Assembly: GCA_015259045.1 (NCBI GenBank)
Contig: JABZHD010000001.1
Coordinates: 1-13,981 of the forward strand
Direction of reading: 5' to 3'
DNA length: 13,981 nucleotides
From: Atopobium sp.
GTDB lineage: Bacteria; Actinomycetota; Coriobacteriia; Coriobacteriales; Atopobiaceae
Shown here one piece after another: positions 1 through 8,175 of this stretch; the stretch's first letter is position 1, and every line of letters begins with the position of its first letter. Both the position numbers and the translations under genes were made by a program. The notes under the pieces were generated by a model. The model made no database searches, was not told the origin of the DNA, and saw only the letters and a list, made by a program, of their open reading frames with translations.

Positions 1-2
1 CC

Positions 3-1244
3 ATTATCATGCCTATGTCATCGTTTTTAAACAGGCGATTCAAAACTAAAAGTATTTTTACCGTAGCCATGATCTTCTATATCAGCGGCATTCTTTGTGG
101 ATTTGCTGCTCCAACGTTTATGTTGTTGCTGCTTGGCCGCATTTTAGAAGGCATTGGCACCGGTCTGGCTCTACCACTGATGTTCAACATCATTACCGAA
201 CAGGCTCCACTTAAAAACATGGGCGTGATGATGGGCATTGGTATGCTTGTTACCGCTGTTGCACCTGCGGTAGGACCTTCAGCTGGTGGCTGGATTGCAG
301 AACATCTTGGCTGGCGAATGATTTTTGCCGGTCTTATCCCCTTCTTGATTATCGCATTTGTACTGGGAATTAGTTCAATCCAACAGAGCCATGAGACTGA
401 AGTTATCTCTTTTGATGTCTTTGGCTGGCTGCTGCTTACCGTAAGTTTTATTGCGCTTATCTTTGTTATTGACGAGTCCAGCGCGTTTGGCCTTCTTAGC
501 ATTCCTGTTTTGCTTGCAATGGTAATTTTTGTAGGCTCACTTGCGCTTTTTGTGCGTCACGAGAACTCCTTTAAATACCAGGAGCAATCGGATAAATCTC
601 CAAAAATTCCTATCATTAACCTTGAGGTATTTAGCGAGAAGGGCTTTGTACTCTCGCTCTTTGCTATTGTTGCTCTGCAATTTATTATTCTTGGTCAGTC
701 GTATCTTCTGCCTAACTTCTCCCAGCTAGTACTAGGTGCAGGCGCTACCGCAGCAGGAGCTCAAATGCTGCCAGGATGTGCTATTGGCGCAGTTATGGCA
801 CCAATTTCTGGTCAGATTTTAGACAAGCTAGGAGCTAAAAAGCCTATTGTTACAGGCATTCTTTGCTGCCTTACCAGCATGCTCCTTTTGCTGCTCTTTG
901 TTCACGTGCTTACCGTAGAAATGATTACATACATTTTTGCCATCTTTGCCATTGGCCAGGCGCTTCAGATGGGAAACAATTTTACGGTAGCCTTGGGACA
1001 TCTGCCAGAAGACCGCAAGGCAGATGGAAATGCTGTTATTAACACAATGCAGCAGCTCTTTGGCGCTATGGGCACCAGCGTTATTTCTGGTGTAGTAGCG
1101 GCTTCTCAGCTTGGAGCTACAAACTTGGCTACGAGCACCCTCGCAGGAGCTCAAAACGCACTCTTTGTGCTTGTATGCGTAGCTTGTATTCCTCTTGTTA
1201 CTATGGGAATCGTGCTCTTTGTACTACCTAAGATGACAAAATAA
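3..1244 (+). CDS. DHA2-family MFS multidrug efflux transporter, 5'-truncated by window edge
   Basis: This is a proton-driven drug efflux permease of the EmrB/QacA/LmrB (DHA2, usually 14 membrane segments) type in the cytoplasmic membrane. The frame is open to the window edge. The first visible ATG (position 9) lies at the end of what should be TM2, so the true start and about 50-60 N-terminal residues lie outside. The loop-2 motif A region is present but degenerate (FLNRRFKTKS). Motif B follows as GRILEGIGTGLALPL, and motif C as GPSAGGWIAEHLGWRMIF, which is typical of drug:H+ antiporters. The second half carries another motif-A-like stretch (GQILDKLGAKKP) and ends with hydrophobic segments. 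The substrate cannot be told from sequence. It is followed by a strong terminator and converges on crcB. Family confidence is high; the specific drug is unknown. Confidence 0.88.
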   Translation: MIMPMSSFLNRRFKTKSIFTVAMIFYISGILCGFAAPTFMLLLLGRILEGIGTGLALPLMFNIITEQAPLKNMGVMMGIGMLVTAVAPAVGPSAGGWIAEHLGWRMIFAGLIPFLIIAFVLGISSIQQSHETEVISFDVFGWLLLTVSFIALIFVIDESSAFGLLSIPVLLAMVIFVGSLALFVRHENSFKYQEQSDKSPKIPIINLEVFSEKGFVLSLFAIVALQFIILGQSYLLPNFSQLVLGAGATAAGAQMLPGCAIGAVMAPISGQILDKLGAKKPIVTGILCCLTSMLLLLLFVHVLTVEMITYIFAIFAIGQALQMGNNFTVALGHLPEDRKADGNAVINTMQQLFGAMGTSVISGVVAASQLGATNLATSTLAGAQNALFVLVCVACIPLVTMGIVLFVLPKMTK

Positions 1245-1279
1245 AGACGCGGCAACGGCATTTAAAAGAAAGCAAATTA

Positions 1280-1315
1280 AAAAGCTAGTTATCCAACAAC
1301 GGATAACTAGCTTTT
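1280..1315. terminator. Bidirectional intrinsic terminator between MFS pump gene and crcB
   Basis: A perfect 15-bp inverted repeat (1280-1294 pairing with 1301-1315) encloses a 6-nt loop (AACAAC). A-rich sequence on the left and T-rich sequence on the right allow it to stop transcription from both strands. It sits between the converging MFS gene (ends 1244) and crcB (ends 1340). Confidence 0.88.
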
Positions 1316-1339
1316 GATTTAGACGATCGAATAATCAAG

Positions 1340-1711
1340 CTACGACACAAAAGCTGATAATTTCAATCCAATGAATACAGCAACCAGGCAAGTAACAACG
1401 TTAACCGCAATGTTCACTCCTGCAGCAGTCCAGTTACCTGCTTGAATAAACGTCAACGTTTCATTTGAGAAGGTCGAGAAGGTCGAAAGTCCTCCACAAA
1501 GGCCCACGGCTAAGAATAGCTTTACCTGTGGCTGAAGTGGACTTGCAAGATCAAGTCCCGTCACAAAACCAATAATCAAACCTGCAACAACATTTGCAGC
1601 AAACGTACCAACTGGCAGGTTAGGAATCCACTGTTTAAAGAGGACTCCCAACTGCCAGCGACCTAAACTACCCAGAGCTCCACCAAGAGCTACAGCTAAC
1701 GCTTCAAACAT
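1340..1711 (-). CDS. crcB: CrcB/Fluc fluoride ion channel
   Basis: This is a small membrane protein of 123 residues, the usual size for a Fluc subunit. Fluc proteins work as dual-topology dimers that let fluoride leave the cytoplasm. Visible family motifs are the N-terminal GGALGSLGRW, then GTFAANVVAG (the GTxxxN motif), then GLCGGLSTFSTFSNE, which holds the polar track and the phenylalanine box. Four hydrophobic helices can be read. The ATG follows an AGGGG ribosome binding site six bases upstream, only 9 bases after the preceding ABC exporter gene, so it is probably the last gene of the aspS-ABC-ABC-crcB operon. No fluoride riboswitch is seen; the 9-base gap leaves no room for one. Expression is therefore likely tied to the upstream genes. 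Confidence 0.93.
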   Translation of the reverse strand: MFEALAVALGGALGSLGRWQLGVLFKQWIPNLPVGTFAANVVAGLIIGFVTGLDLASPLQPQVKLFLAVGLCGGLSTFSTFSNETLTFIQAGNWTAAGVNIAVNVVTCLVAVFIGLKLSAFVS

Positions 1712-1720
1712 AAAATGCCC

Positions 1721-3541
1721 CTACTCCAGCTCTCGCGAGCCTGTATACAGCTGGTAATACTCTCCATGCTTTGCAATAAGCTCATCGTGAGTACCGCGCT
1801 CAATAATGCGACCATGTTCCAGAACCATAATGGCGTCAGAATTACGAACCGTAGATAACCTGTGAGCAATTACAAAAACTGTACGGCCTGCCATCAGGGC
1901 ATCCATGCCCTTCTCGATAAGTGCCTCAGTACGCGTATCAATACTGGAAGTTGCCTCGTCCAAGATAAGCACGGGAGGATCAGCAATAGCAGCACGCGCA
2001 ATTGCCAGAAGCTGCCTCTGACCTTGTGAAAGGTTAGCACCGTCTGAGGTAAGTACGGTGTTGTAGCCACGTGGCATACGACGGATAAACTTGTCCGCGT
2101 TTGCAATCTTTGCTGCAGCAATAACCTCGTCATCAGTGGCGTCTAACTTACCAAAGCGAATATTGTCTGCAATGGTACCTGTGAACAGATGCGTATCTTG
2201 CAAAACAATACCAAGCGAGGACCTTAATGCAGATTTCTTAATGTCATTGATTGGAATGCCGTCGTAGGTGATAGTTCCGCTGCGAACGTCATAGAAACGG
2301 TTGATGAGGTTGGTAATTGTTGTTTTACCAGCACCAGTTGAGCCGACAAACGCAATCTTCTGGCCAGGCTTTGCAAACAGCGTGAGGTTTGCAAGAACCG
2401 TCTGATCATCGTCGTATCCAAAGGTTACGTCATCAAAACGGACGTCTCCGGCAAGAGGGGTTTTCTCGCCAGACGGTGTGACCCAAGCCCAGGACTCTTC
2501 TCCTGACTCGTAACCACTAACGCGAACCAGGTCAACCTTGCCCTCATCAACCTCAGGAGTCATCTCCATAACCGCAAAGATGCGCTCAGCACCAGCAAGA
2601 GCGGTAAGCAGGAAGTTGGAGAGCTGCGTGAACTGGTTGAACGGCATGGCTGCCTGGCGAACAAAGACCAGGTAGGATGCAAGGCTTGCAACATCCGCGT
2701 GTCCGTTTACGGCAAGCAGAGCACCAACCACGGTGACCACGGCGTAATTGATATACGTCAACGAAACCGTGATAGGAACCATAGTTGCCGCATAACCCTG
2801 AGCACTTGTTCCAGAATGCCGTAACTCCTCATTGACCTTTAGAAAATCAGTAAAGTTGGCATCCTCGTGATTAAAAACTTTAACCACTTTAAGACCAGAG
2901 ATTGTTTCTTCTGCAAAACCGTTGAGAACACCAAGGCTTTTTTGCTGCACCGAGTAATGCTTGGCAGAGCGTTTACTTGCATAACGTGCATAAATCACAA
3001 TCAAAACGTCAAAGAGAATAGTGATGAGCGTTAACTGCCAGTTAAGAACAATGAGCAGCACAAGCGTACCAACCATCTGAATAAACGCCAGAACAAGGTT
3101 GGCAAAGCTGTTATTGAGCGCTTCCGAGATGGTATCCACGTCATTTGTAAAGAAGCTCATGATATCGCCGCGGGTACGCTGGTCAAAAAACTTGAGCGGT
3201 AGCGATTCAATGTGCTCAAAAAGATCTCGTCTGATGTCAAAAACAATCCTCTGAGCAGCACGAACCATAATTTGCGTGTAACCAACACTGGTAAGCGCAC
3301 CAATTGCATACACAACCGCTGTAAATACAATGAGGTTGGTAAATGCGTTTACATCTCCCCTGCCCACTGCAGCAACAACAGGCTTAATCATGTAGGTACC
3401 AAGGAGCGCTGCTAAACCACTGATAGAAACAAGAAGTGCCACCAACATAAGGCGCTTCTTAGCATGGCCTAAGTACGAGACAAACACTCTAATGGTATGT
3501 CCGATGTTTTGAGGACGTGCTCCTCCTGCGCGATTAGCCAT
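1721..3541 (-). CDS. ABC exporter half-transporter, subunit with intact ATPase site
   Basis: A fused membrane-plus-ATPase protein of 606 residues: six membrane helices in roughly 1-320, nucleotide-binding domain in about 366-606. The Walker A is GSTGAGKT (400-407), Q-loop Gln448, Walker B LILDEA with catalytic Glu529, and switch His560, so its own ATP site is intact. Its signature is LSQGQ (504-508), a departure from LSGGQ that marks the partner's site as degenerate. An in-frame start exists at 3601, but the ATG at 3541 has a near-perfect AAGGAGGTG site just upstream and overlaps the previous stop by 8 bases (ATGGCTAA), so I chose it. It should pair one-to-one with the neighbouring ABC subunit, as in TM287/288, BmrCD or LmrCD. 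The substrate (drug, lipid or peptide) is unknown. Confidence 0.92.
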   Translation of the reverse strand: MANRAGGARPQNIGHTIRVFVSYLGHAKKRLMLVALLVSISGLAALLGTYMIKPVVAAVGRGDVNAFTNLIVFTAVVYAIGALTSVGYTQIMVRAAQRIVFDIRRDLFEHIESLPLKFFDQRTRGDIMSFFTNDVDTISEALNNSFANLVLAFIQMVGTLVLLIVLNWQLTLITILFDVLIVIYARYASKRSAKHYSVQQKSLGVLNGFAEETISGLKVVKVFNHEDANFTDFLKVNEELRHSGTSAQGYAATMVPITVSLTYINYAVVTVVGALLAVNGHADVASLASYLVFVRQAAMPFNQFTQLSNFLLTALAGAERIFAVMEMTPEVDEGKVDLVRVSGYESGEESWAWVTPSGEKTPLAGDVRFDDVTFGYDDDQTVLANLTLFAKPGQKIAFVGSTGAGKTTITNLINRFYDVRSGTITYDGIPINDIKKSALRSSLGIVLQDTHLFTGTIADNIRFGKLDATDDEVIAAAKIANADKFIRRMPRGYNTVLTSDGANLSQGQRQLLAIARAAIADPPVLILDEATSSIDTRTEALIEKGMDALMAGRTVFVIAHRLSTVRNSDAIMVLEHGRIIERGTHDELIAKHGEYYQLYTGSRELE

Positions 3542-5336
3542 GTGACACCTCCTTACCAGCAGCATCAATGTCCGATTGACTACCGCCAATCTGCGACTCA
3601 TACAACTCTCTATAGATAGGACTCTTGGCGAGAAGTTCTGTGTGGGTGCCAGTCATATGAACCCTACCGTTATCAAGAACGACAATCTGATCTGAGTCCA
3701 TAACTGAGTTCACACGCTGGGCAATGATGATTTTTGTCATGTCAGCAAGTTCGGCAAGCCCTGCACGAATCTTTGCATCGGTTGCTGTATCAACCGCGCT
3801 GGTAGAGTCATCAAAAATGATGATTTTTGGCTTCTTCAAAAGCGCACGCGCAATACAAAGGCGCTGCTTCTGGCCACCAGAAACATTGACGCCACCCTGA
3901 CCAAGGTCTCCGTCCAAGCCGCCAATCCTGTCAAGAAACTCATCAACGCATGCAATAGAACATGCGTGAAGCAGTTCCTCGTCAGTAGCGTTGGGATCTC
4001 CCCAGAGCAGGTTGTCGCGGACGGTACCGCTGAACAGCACATTTTTCTGAAGGACAACAGATACTGCATCACGAAGTGAAACAAGATTGTAGAAGCGGAC
4101 GTCATTCTCGCCAACAAATACGGTGCCTTCAGTAGCATCGTACAAGCGCGCAATCAGCTGGATAAGAGTGGTTTTTCCGGAACCGGTGCCGCCGAGAATA
4201 CCAACGGTAGAGCCTGGCGCAAACGAGAGATTAATGTCTTCAAGGACATCCTCTTCAGCACTCTGGCTGTACTTGAAAGATACGTTTTCAAAGCGTACTG
4301 CACCATTCTTAACGTCAGTCAGGCCGTGCTCTGGAGACTCAATAGCAGGCTCCTCGGAAAGAATCTCTCCGATTCGTCGCACACTGGTAATAGCGCGAGC
4401 AGTAAGCAAGAACACGCCAGAAATCATCATAAGTGAGTTCATGATAAGCAGCACGTAGCTCATGAAGCCCGTAAGCTCACCAACACCCAATCTACCAGCC
4501 ATAATCATCTGGCCGCCAAACCAAAGAATGGCCACGTTAGTAACATACATTGAAGCCTGGAAAATAGGCAGGTTTAAGACGGACGTGCCAAAGGTCTTTG
4601 TAGCAGTCTGTGCATACTGGGTATTAACTTTTTCAAAGCGCTCGGAGACATATCCTTCTCGGACATATGCCTTGATTGCGCGCACCGCGGCAAAGTCTTC
4701 CTGCAGTGCCTCGTTAAGCTTATCCATTGCGCTTTGCATAACGCGGTACAAAGGACCAACGCGCTTCACAATAAAGAAGAGTGCAATAGCCAAGAAAGGC
4801 AGCACGGCAAAATATACAGCCGCCAGCTCTGGGCTCATAATAAACGCCATAACCAAGCCCATGACCAGCATAATTGGTCCACGCATAAACGGGCGCGTAC
4901 CCATTGCAAAGGCGTTCTGAATAATGGTTACATCAGAAGTCAAACGCGTAACCAAAGAAGATGAATCGTATTTATCAAGATTTGCAAAAGCAAACTCTTC
5001 CATTCGGCGATATTCATCTTGTCTGAGTTGGGCGCCTAGTCCCATAGCCGCTTTTGCCGAGTAGCGAGCATAGCCAATGCCGGCAAACATGGCGAGAAGA
5101 GCAAAGACAACCATAACGGTACCGTTTACAAAAACAGTCTGAAGGTTGCCTTGCAAAATACCCTGGTCAACAATTTGGGCCATGAGTACAGGAATCACTA
5201 ATTCGAGTAGGGACTCTGCAAACACGCAGAGTCCCGACATAACAAAGTCCTTTTTATACGCGCCAAAATGGTCCAAGATTACCTTTAACTCAGCGCGAGC
5301 AGATGGAGCTTTTTCTTTTACAGAAGCGTCATTCAT
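3534..5336 (-). CDS. ABC exporter half-transporter, subunit with degenerate ATPase site
   Basis: This 600-residue fused membrane/ATPase protein is the first of the exporter pair. Membrane helices fill about 30-320 and the nucleotide-binding domain starts near 345. Walker A GGTGSGKT (382-389), Q-loop Gln430 and signature VSGGQ (485-489) are normal. The Walker B catalytic Glu is Asp510 (IIIFDD) and the switch His is Gln540 (IIIAQR). This Asp/Gln pair is the known mark of the degenerate subunit in heterodimeric exporters such as TM287. Its intact signature completes the partner's working site. The start ATG at 5336 has only a weak ribosome site and lies 45 bases after aspS, so it is probably cotranscribed with it. 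The stop overlaps the second ABC gene by 8 bases, implying coupled translation and equal amounts. Confidence 0.92.
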   Translation of the reverse strand: MNDASVKEKAPSARAELKVILDHFGAYKKDFVMSGLCVFAESLLELVIPVLMAQIVDQGILQGNLQTVFVNGTVMVVFALLAMFAGIGYARYSAKAAMGLGAQLRQDEYRRMEEFAFANLDKYDSSSLVTRLTSDVTIIQNAFAMGTRPFMRGPIMLVMGLVMAFIMSPELAAVYFAVLPFLAIALFFIVKRVGPLYRVMQSAMDKLNEALQEDFAAVRAIKAYVREGYVSERFEKVNTQYAQTATKTFGTSVLNLPIFQASMYVTNVAILWFGGQMIMAGRLGVGELTGFMSYVLLIMNSLMMISGVFLLTARAITSVRRIGEILSEEPAIESPEHGLTDVKNGAVRFENVSFKYSQSAEEDVLEDINLSFAPGSTVGILGGTGSGKTTLIQLIARLYDATEGTVFVGENDVRFYNLVSLRDAVSVVLQKNVLFSGTVRDNLLWGDPNATDEELLHACSIACVDEFLDRIGGLDGDLGQGGVNVSGGQKQRLCIARALLKKPKIIIFDDSTSAVDTATDAKIRAGLAELADMTKIIIAQRVNSVMDSDQIVVLDNGRVHMTGTHTELLAKSPIYRELYESQIGGSQSDIDAAGKEVSHG

Positions 5337-5381
5337 TACTAAAACACCACGTACCTTACTGTCTTGCGTTGCTTGGTTTGC

Positions 5382-7208
5382 TTATGCCTCTTTTGGAAGC
5401 GTTTGAAGCGAAACCTCCTTGAGCTGCTCATTAGAAACAGGCGAAGGAGCGCTCGACATCAGATCAGAGCCAGAAGTAGTCTTTGGGAAGGCCATGACGT
5501 CACGGATGGAATCAGCACCTGCAAGCAGCATGCATACACGGTCAAGACCAAGTGCAAAGCCACCCATTGGAGGTGCGCCAAACGTCAGAGCTTCCATCAA
5601 GAACCCAAACTGAGCCTTTGCGCGCTCTTCAGTAAAGCCGAGTTTCTCCAGAATCTTAAGCTGCAGCTCAGCGTTGTGGATACGCATTCCGCCGCCGCCA
5701 GCCTCAAAGCCGTCCATAACAAAGTCGTAAGTATATGAGCCCATGGCCAAAGGATTAGTGTCCAGAAGGTCAAGCTCTTCCTCACGAGGAAGGGTGAAGG
5801 GCTGGTGCTCAGAGGCATAAGACTGAGTCTCCTCATCCCAGTGGAACAGTGGGAAGTTAACAACCCAGAGGAAATCATGACCTTCTCGTGGTACATCCAG
5901 GACCTTTGCCATATGCAGGCGCATACCACCGAGAATCTCATCTGTCTCCAGGCGACCGCCCACAGCAAAGAGTATCAAGTCCCCTGCCTCAGCGGACATC
6001 TCTGCACGTAGTGCCTCAAGCTCTTCTGGCGAGAAGAACTTGGTGATAGGACCTCCCACGGAACCGTCCTCTTTGAAGGCGACCCATGCAAGTCCCTTAG
6101 CACCAAAGCCGGCAGCTACCTCGGCAAGCTTATCAACCTGGGAGCGTGGCCAGGTGCCTGCACCCTTAACGTTGATTGCCTTGACGTACTGACCATCGGT
6201 TGTTGCAGCAGAGCTAAAGAGCTTAAAGCTGGATTGCTTGAAAACCTCAGAGACGTCGTGAAGCTCCATACCAATGCGGGTATCAGGCTTATCGGAACCG
6301 TAAGTATCCATTGCATCCCAGTACTGAATCTTGCGCAGTGGAGCTGGGAACTCAATGCCCATCTTTGCAAATGCATCGCCCAGAATATCCTCAAGCTCAG
6401 CCATGACATCTTCCTCGCGGACAAATGCCATCTCCATATCAACCTGCGTAAACTCAGGCTGACGATCTGCGCGAAGATCCTCATCGCGGAAGCACTTAGT
6501 AATCTGGTAGTAGCGCTCAACGCCACCAATCATCAGCAGCTGCTTCAACAGCTGTGGAGACTGTGGCAGTGCATAGAAGTTTCCACCCTGCATTCTGGAT
6601 GGAACCAGGAAGTCACGAGCTCCCTCAGGAGTAGATTTGAACAGCGCTGGAGTCTCTACCTCGGTAAAGTCACGCTTATGGAATGCTTCACGAAGCGCAA
6701 ACGCAAAATCAGAACGCATACGAAGATTCTGTGCCATCTGAGGACGACGCAGGTCAACGTAGCGGTACCTCAAGCGAAGGTCCTCGTTAACGTCAATGTG
6801 GTTCTCAATTTGGAATGGTGGAACAGCGCTAGTATTAAGAACCTCAATCTTTGAAGCAAGTACCTCTACCTCACCGGTAGCAAGAGCCTCATTGGTCTGA
6901 CCTTCAGAACGATGCTGAACCGTACCAGAAATCAGAACAGGCCACTCAGGACGAATAGTCTCTGCAGTTGCGAATGTTTCTGCATCAACATCTGGGTCAA
7001 ACAGAATCTGGGTCAAACCCTCGCGGTCACGGAGGTCAACAAAAATCAGGCCACCAAAGTCACGACGACGCCAAACCCAACCAGTGAGCGTAACGGTCTG
7101 ACCGATATGCTCTGCACGAAGCTCTCCGCAGGTGTGCGTATGCATGCTGTGCAAATCAACAGCTGCGTGAGCGGAATAATTCTGGGGGGTTTCTGAGGAA
7201 CAATCCAT
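5382..7208 (-). CDS. aspS: Aspartyl-tRNA synthetase
   Basis: A class IIb aminoacyl-tRNA synthetase that charges tRNA(Asp) with aspartate in the cytoplasm; 608 residues, normal for the bacterial type. An N-terminal OB fold binds the anticodon (GWVWRRRDFGG, about 43-53). The catalytic core shows YRYVDLRRP, the QSPQLLKQ aspartate-site loop (about 216-223), class II motif 2 FRDEDLRADRQPEFTQ (240-255) and motif 3 GFALGLDR (550-557). The bacterial GAD insertion lies between. A longer in-frame start (TTG at 7259) lacks a ribosome site, while the ATG at 7208 has GAAAGGA at the right distance. In the anticodon loop the residue after RRRD is Phe. In the family, Leu there tends to mark Asp-only enzymes and His the nondiscriminating Asp/Asn enzymes, so specificity is not settled. 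It heads the operon with the ABC pair and crcB. Confidence 0.96.
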   Translation of the reverse strand: MDCSSETPQNYSAHAAVDLHSMHTHTCGELRAEHIGQTVTLTGWVWRRRDFGGLIFVDLRDREGLTQILFDPDVDAETFATAETIRPEWPVLISGTVQHRSEGQTNEALATGEVEVLASKIEVLNTSAVPPFQIENHIDVNEDLRLRYRYVDLRRPQMAQNLRMRSDFAFALREAFHKRDFTEVETPALFKSTPEGARDFLVPSRMQGGNFYALPQSPQLLKQLLMIGGVERYYQITKCFRDEDLRADRQPEFTQVDMEMAFVREEDVMAELEDILGDAFAKMGIEFPAPLRKIQYWDAMDTYGSDKPDTRIGMELHDVSEVFKQSSFKLFSSAATTDGQYVKAINVKGAGTWPRSQVDKLAEVAAGFGAKGLAWVAFKEDGSVGGPITKFFSPEELEALRAEMSAEAGDLILFAVGGRLETDEILGGMRLHMAKVLDVPREGHDFLWVVNFPLFHWDEETQSYASEHQPFTLPREEELDLLDTNPLAMGSYTYDFVMDGFEAGGGGMRIHNAELQLKILEKLGFTEERAKAQFGFLMEALTFGAPPMGGFALGLDRVCMLLAGADSIRDVMAFPKTTSGSDLMSSAPSPVSNEQLKEVSLQTLPKEA

Positions 7209-7268
7209 TTTTATCCTTTCGTCTTTGCTTCCCTGTGCCAAATCGGAAAGCGCCTTCAAGACGGCAAA

Positions 7269-7287
7269 AACGCGTAGACGGCGCGTT
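7269..7287 (-). terminator. Short hairpin plus T-run in the aspS 5' leader (weak terminator or attenuator)
   Basis: On the minus strand AACGCG, a 7-nt loop and CGCGTT form a 6-bp GC-rich stem followed at once by a run of five T. It lies about 60 bases before the aspS ATG and downstream of the RiPP operon. It could end transcripts reading in from the peptide cluster or attenuate aspS. The stem is short, so this is tentative. I see no T-box specifier domain in the leader. Confidence 0.35.
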
Positions 7288-7305
7288 CTTGCTCATAGAT
7301 TAAAC

Positions 7306-7311
7306 ATTGTA
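7306..7311 (-). promoter_or_regulatory. Candidate -10 box for aspS
   Basis: TACAAT on the minus strand is a good -10 match about 100 bases before the aspS start, in the 178-base gap after the RiPP operon. The matching -35 position (AAAGTG, 17 bases upstream) is poor, so the call rests on the -10 alone. The rest of the 7209-7386 gap is AT-rich and shows no other feature apart from the hairpin at 7269-7287. Confidence 0.3.
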
Positions 7312-7386
7312 CTCCTATTCAATTAGAGCACTTTAATCATTTGAATTAATTATCTCTTCGCTCTGATCTTATAAAGCAAAAGAGAC

Positions 7387-8175
7387 TTAGTGCTCTTCAT
7401 TTGTATAATCCACTCTCTTTAGTGCGCTTCCTGAAAAAAGCAATGCAATTATGCTGATTATTAAGAAAAAGACCAGTAATCCCCAGTCAAAATATCCAAT
7501 CATTACATTTCTTATTAATTCCAGTTGATATGTCAGTGGGTTACATCTTGATATAACTTGAAGAATCATAGGAGCATTATCAAGAGAATAAAATAGTGGT
7601 GCGGCAAAAATCAAAGGCGTCATTACTACACTCAAAATAAAATCTCGCTGTTTGTAATCATTAATTAGCAATGCAATACAGGAAAAAATTGATGTCCAGA
7701 ATACAATGAAAATACACAACAACAAAAACATGCCAATAACTTGCCAAAGACTTATCCGCATACCAGTAATCATTGAAATAGCCAAAAGAATTATTAATTG
7801 AAGTAGTGTTACTACAAAAGGAAGTGTTGAAATACCCAACACATAACACTCAGGATTAATACCACTCTCAAGTTTAATCGGCAAAATATTCCATCGCTTA
7901 TCTATAACCAACCTATAGACACTTTGATTCATTTGTTGAAATAAGCACATAATCAAAATGCCAGCAAATGCAAATGACAAAAAGGACATATACTGTCCAT
8001 GAAAATATATATCTCCAAATGTTGACTGAATTCCTATTGCATAAAAAACATAATACAAAATTGGAGTCAATAAGCTGCTATATATTATGTGTTTATTTGA
8101 CTTAATTGCATTAAGCTCTGTTTCTACAACGATGACAAATGATGAAAGACCAAAACTTTCTTTTTTAAAATTCAT
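7387..8175 (-). CDS. ABC-2 type permease of the RiPP export system
   Basis: An integral membrane protein of 262 residues with six hydrophobic segments (roughly 30-48, 64-82, 111-135, 143-170, 179-197, 231-249). This is the standard topology of ABC-2 permeases that export drugs, polysaccharides or peptides. The stretch PLTYQLELIRNVMIG (about 213-227) resembles the conserved C-terminal region of this family. Translation starts at an ATG with a GGAAGGA site and overlaps the ATPase gene by 11 bases, so the two are surely partners. It is the last gene of the peptide cluster. The likely job is moving the finished peptide out, and possibly self-protection, since no other immunity gene is seen. No peptidase domain is present. 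Base composition is much more AT-rich than aspS next door. Confidence 0.85.
   Translation of the reverse strand: MNFKKESFGLSSFVIVVETELNAIKSNKHIIYSSLLTPILYYVFYAIGIQSTFGDIYFHGQYMSFLSFAFAGILIMCLFQQMNQSVYRLVIDKRWNILPIKLESGINPECYVLGISTLPFVVTLLQLIILLAISMITGMRISLWQVIGMFLLLCIFIVFWTSIFSCIALLINDYKQRDFILSVVMTPLIFAAPLFYSLDNAPMILQVISRCNPLTYQLELIRNVMIGYFDWGLLVFFLIISIIALLFSGSALKRVDYTNEEH

Noticed and set aside
3542..3601. Longer N-terminus for the second ABC subunit
   Set aside because: The extension would overlap the upstream gene by 68 bases, whereas the ATG at 3541 has a near-perfect Shine-Dalgarno and an 8-base overlap.
4462..4920. 152-codon open frame on the plus strand
   Set aside because: Shadow of the ABC exporter gene on the other strand; low-complexity product and no start signals.
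6234..6854. 206-codon open frame on the plus strand
   Set aside because: It is antisense to the well-supported aspS, has no ribosome site and encodes no recognisable protein.
7209..7259. TTG start giving a longer aspS
   Set aside because: No ribosome site, and the extra 17 residues precede the normal AspRS N-terminus.
7209..7386. T-box riboswitch before aspS
   Set aside because: The leader is short and no specifier loop or T-box sequence can be read; only a small hairpin is present.
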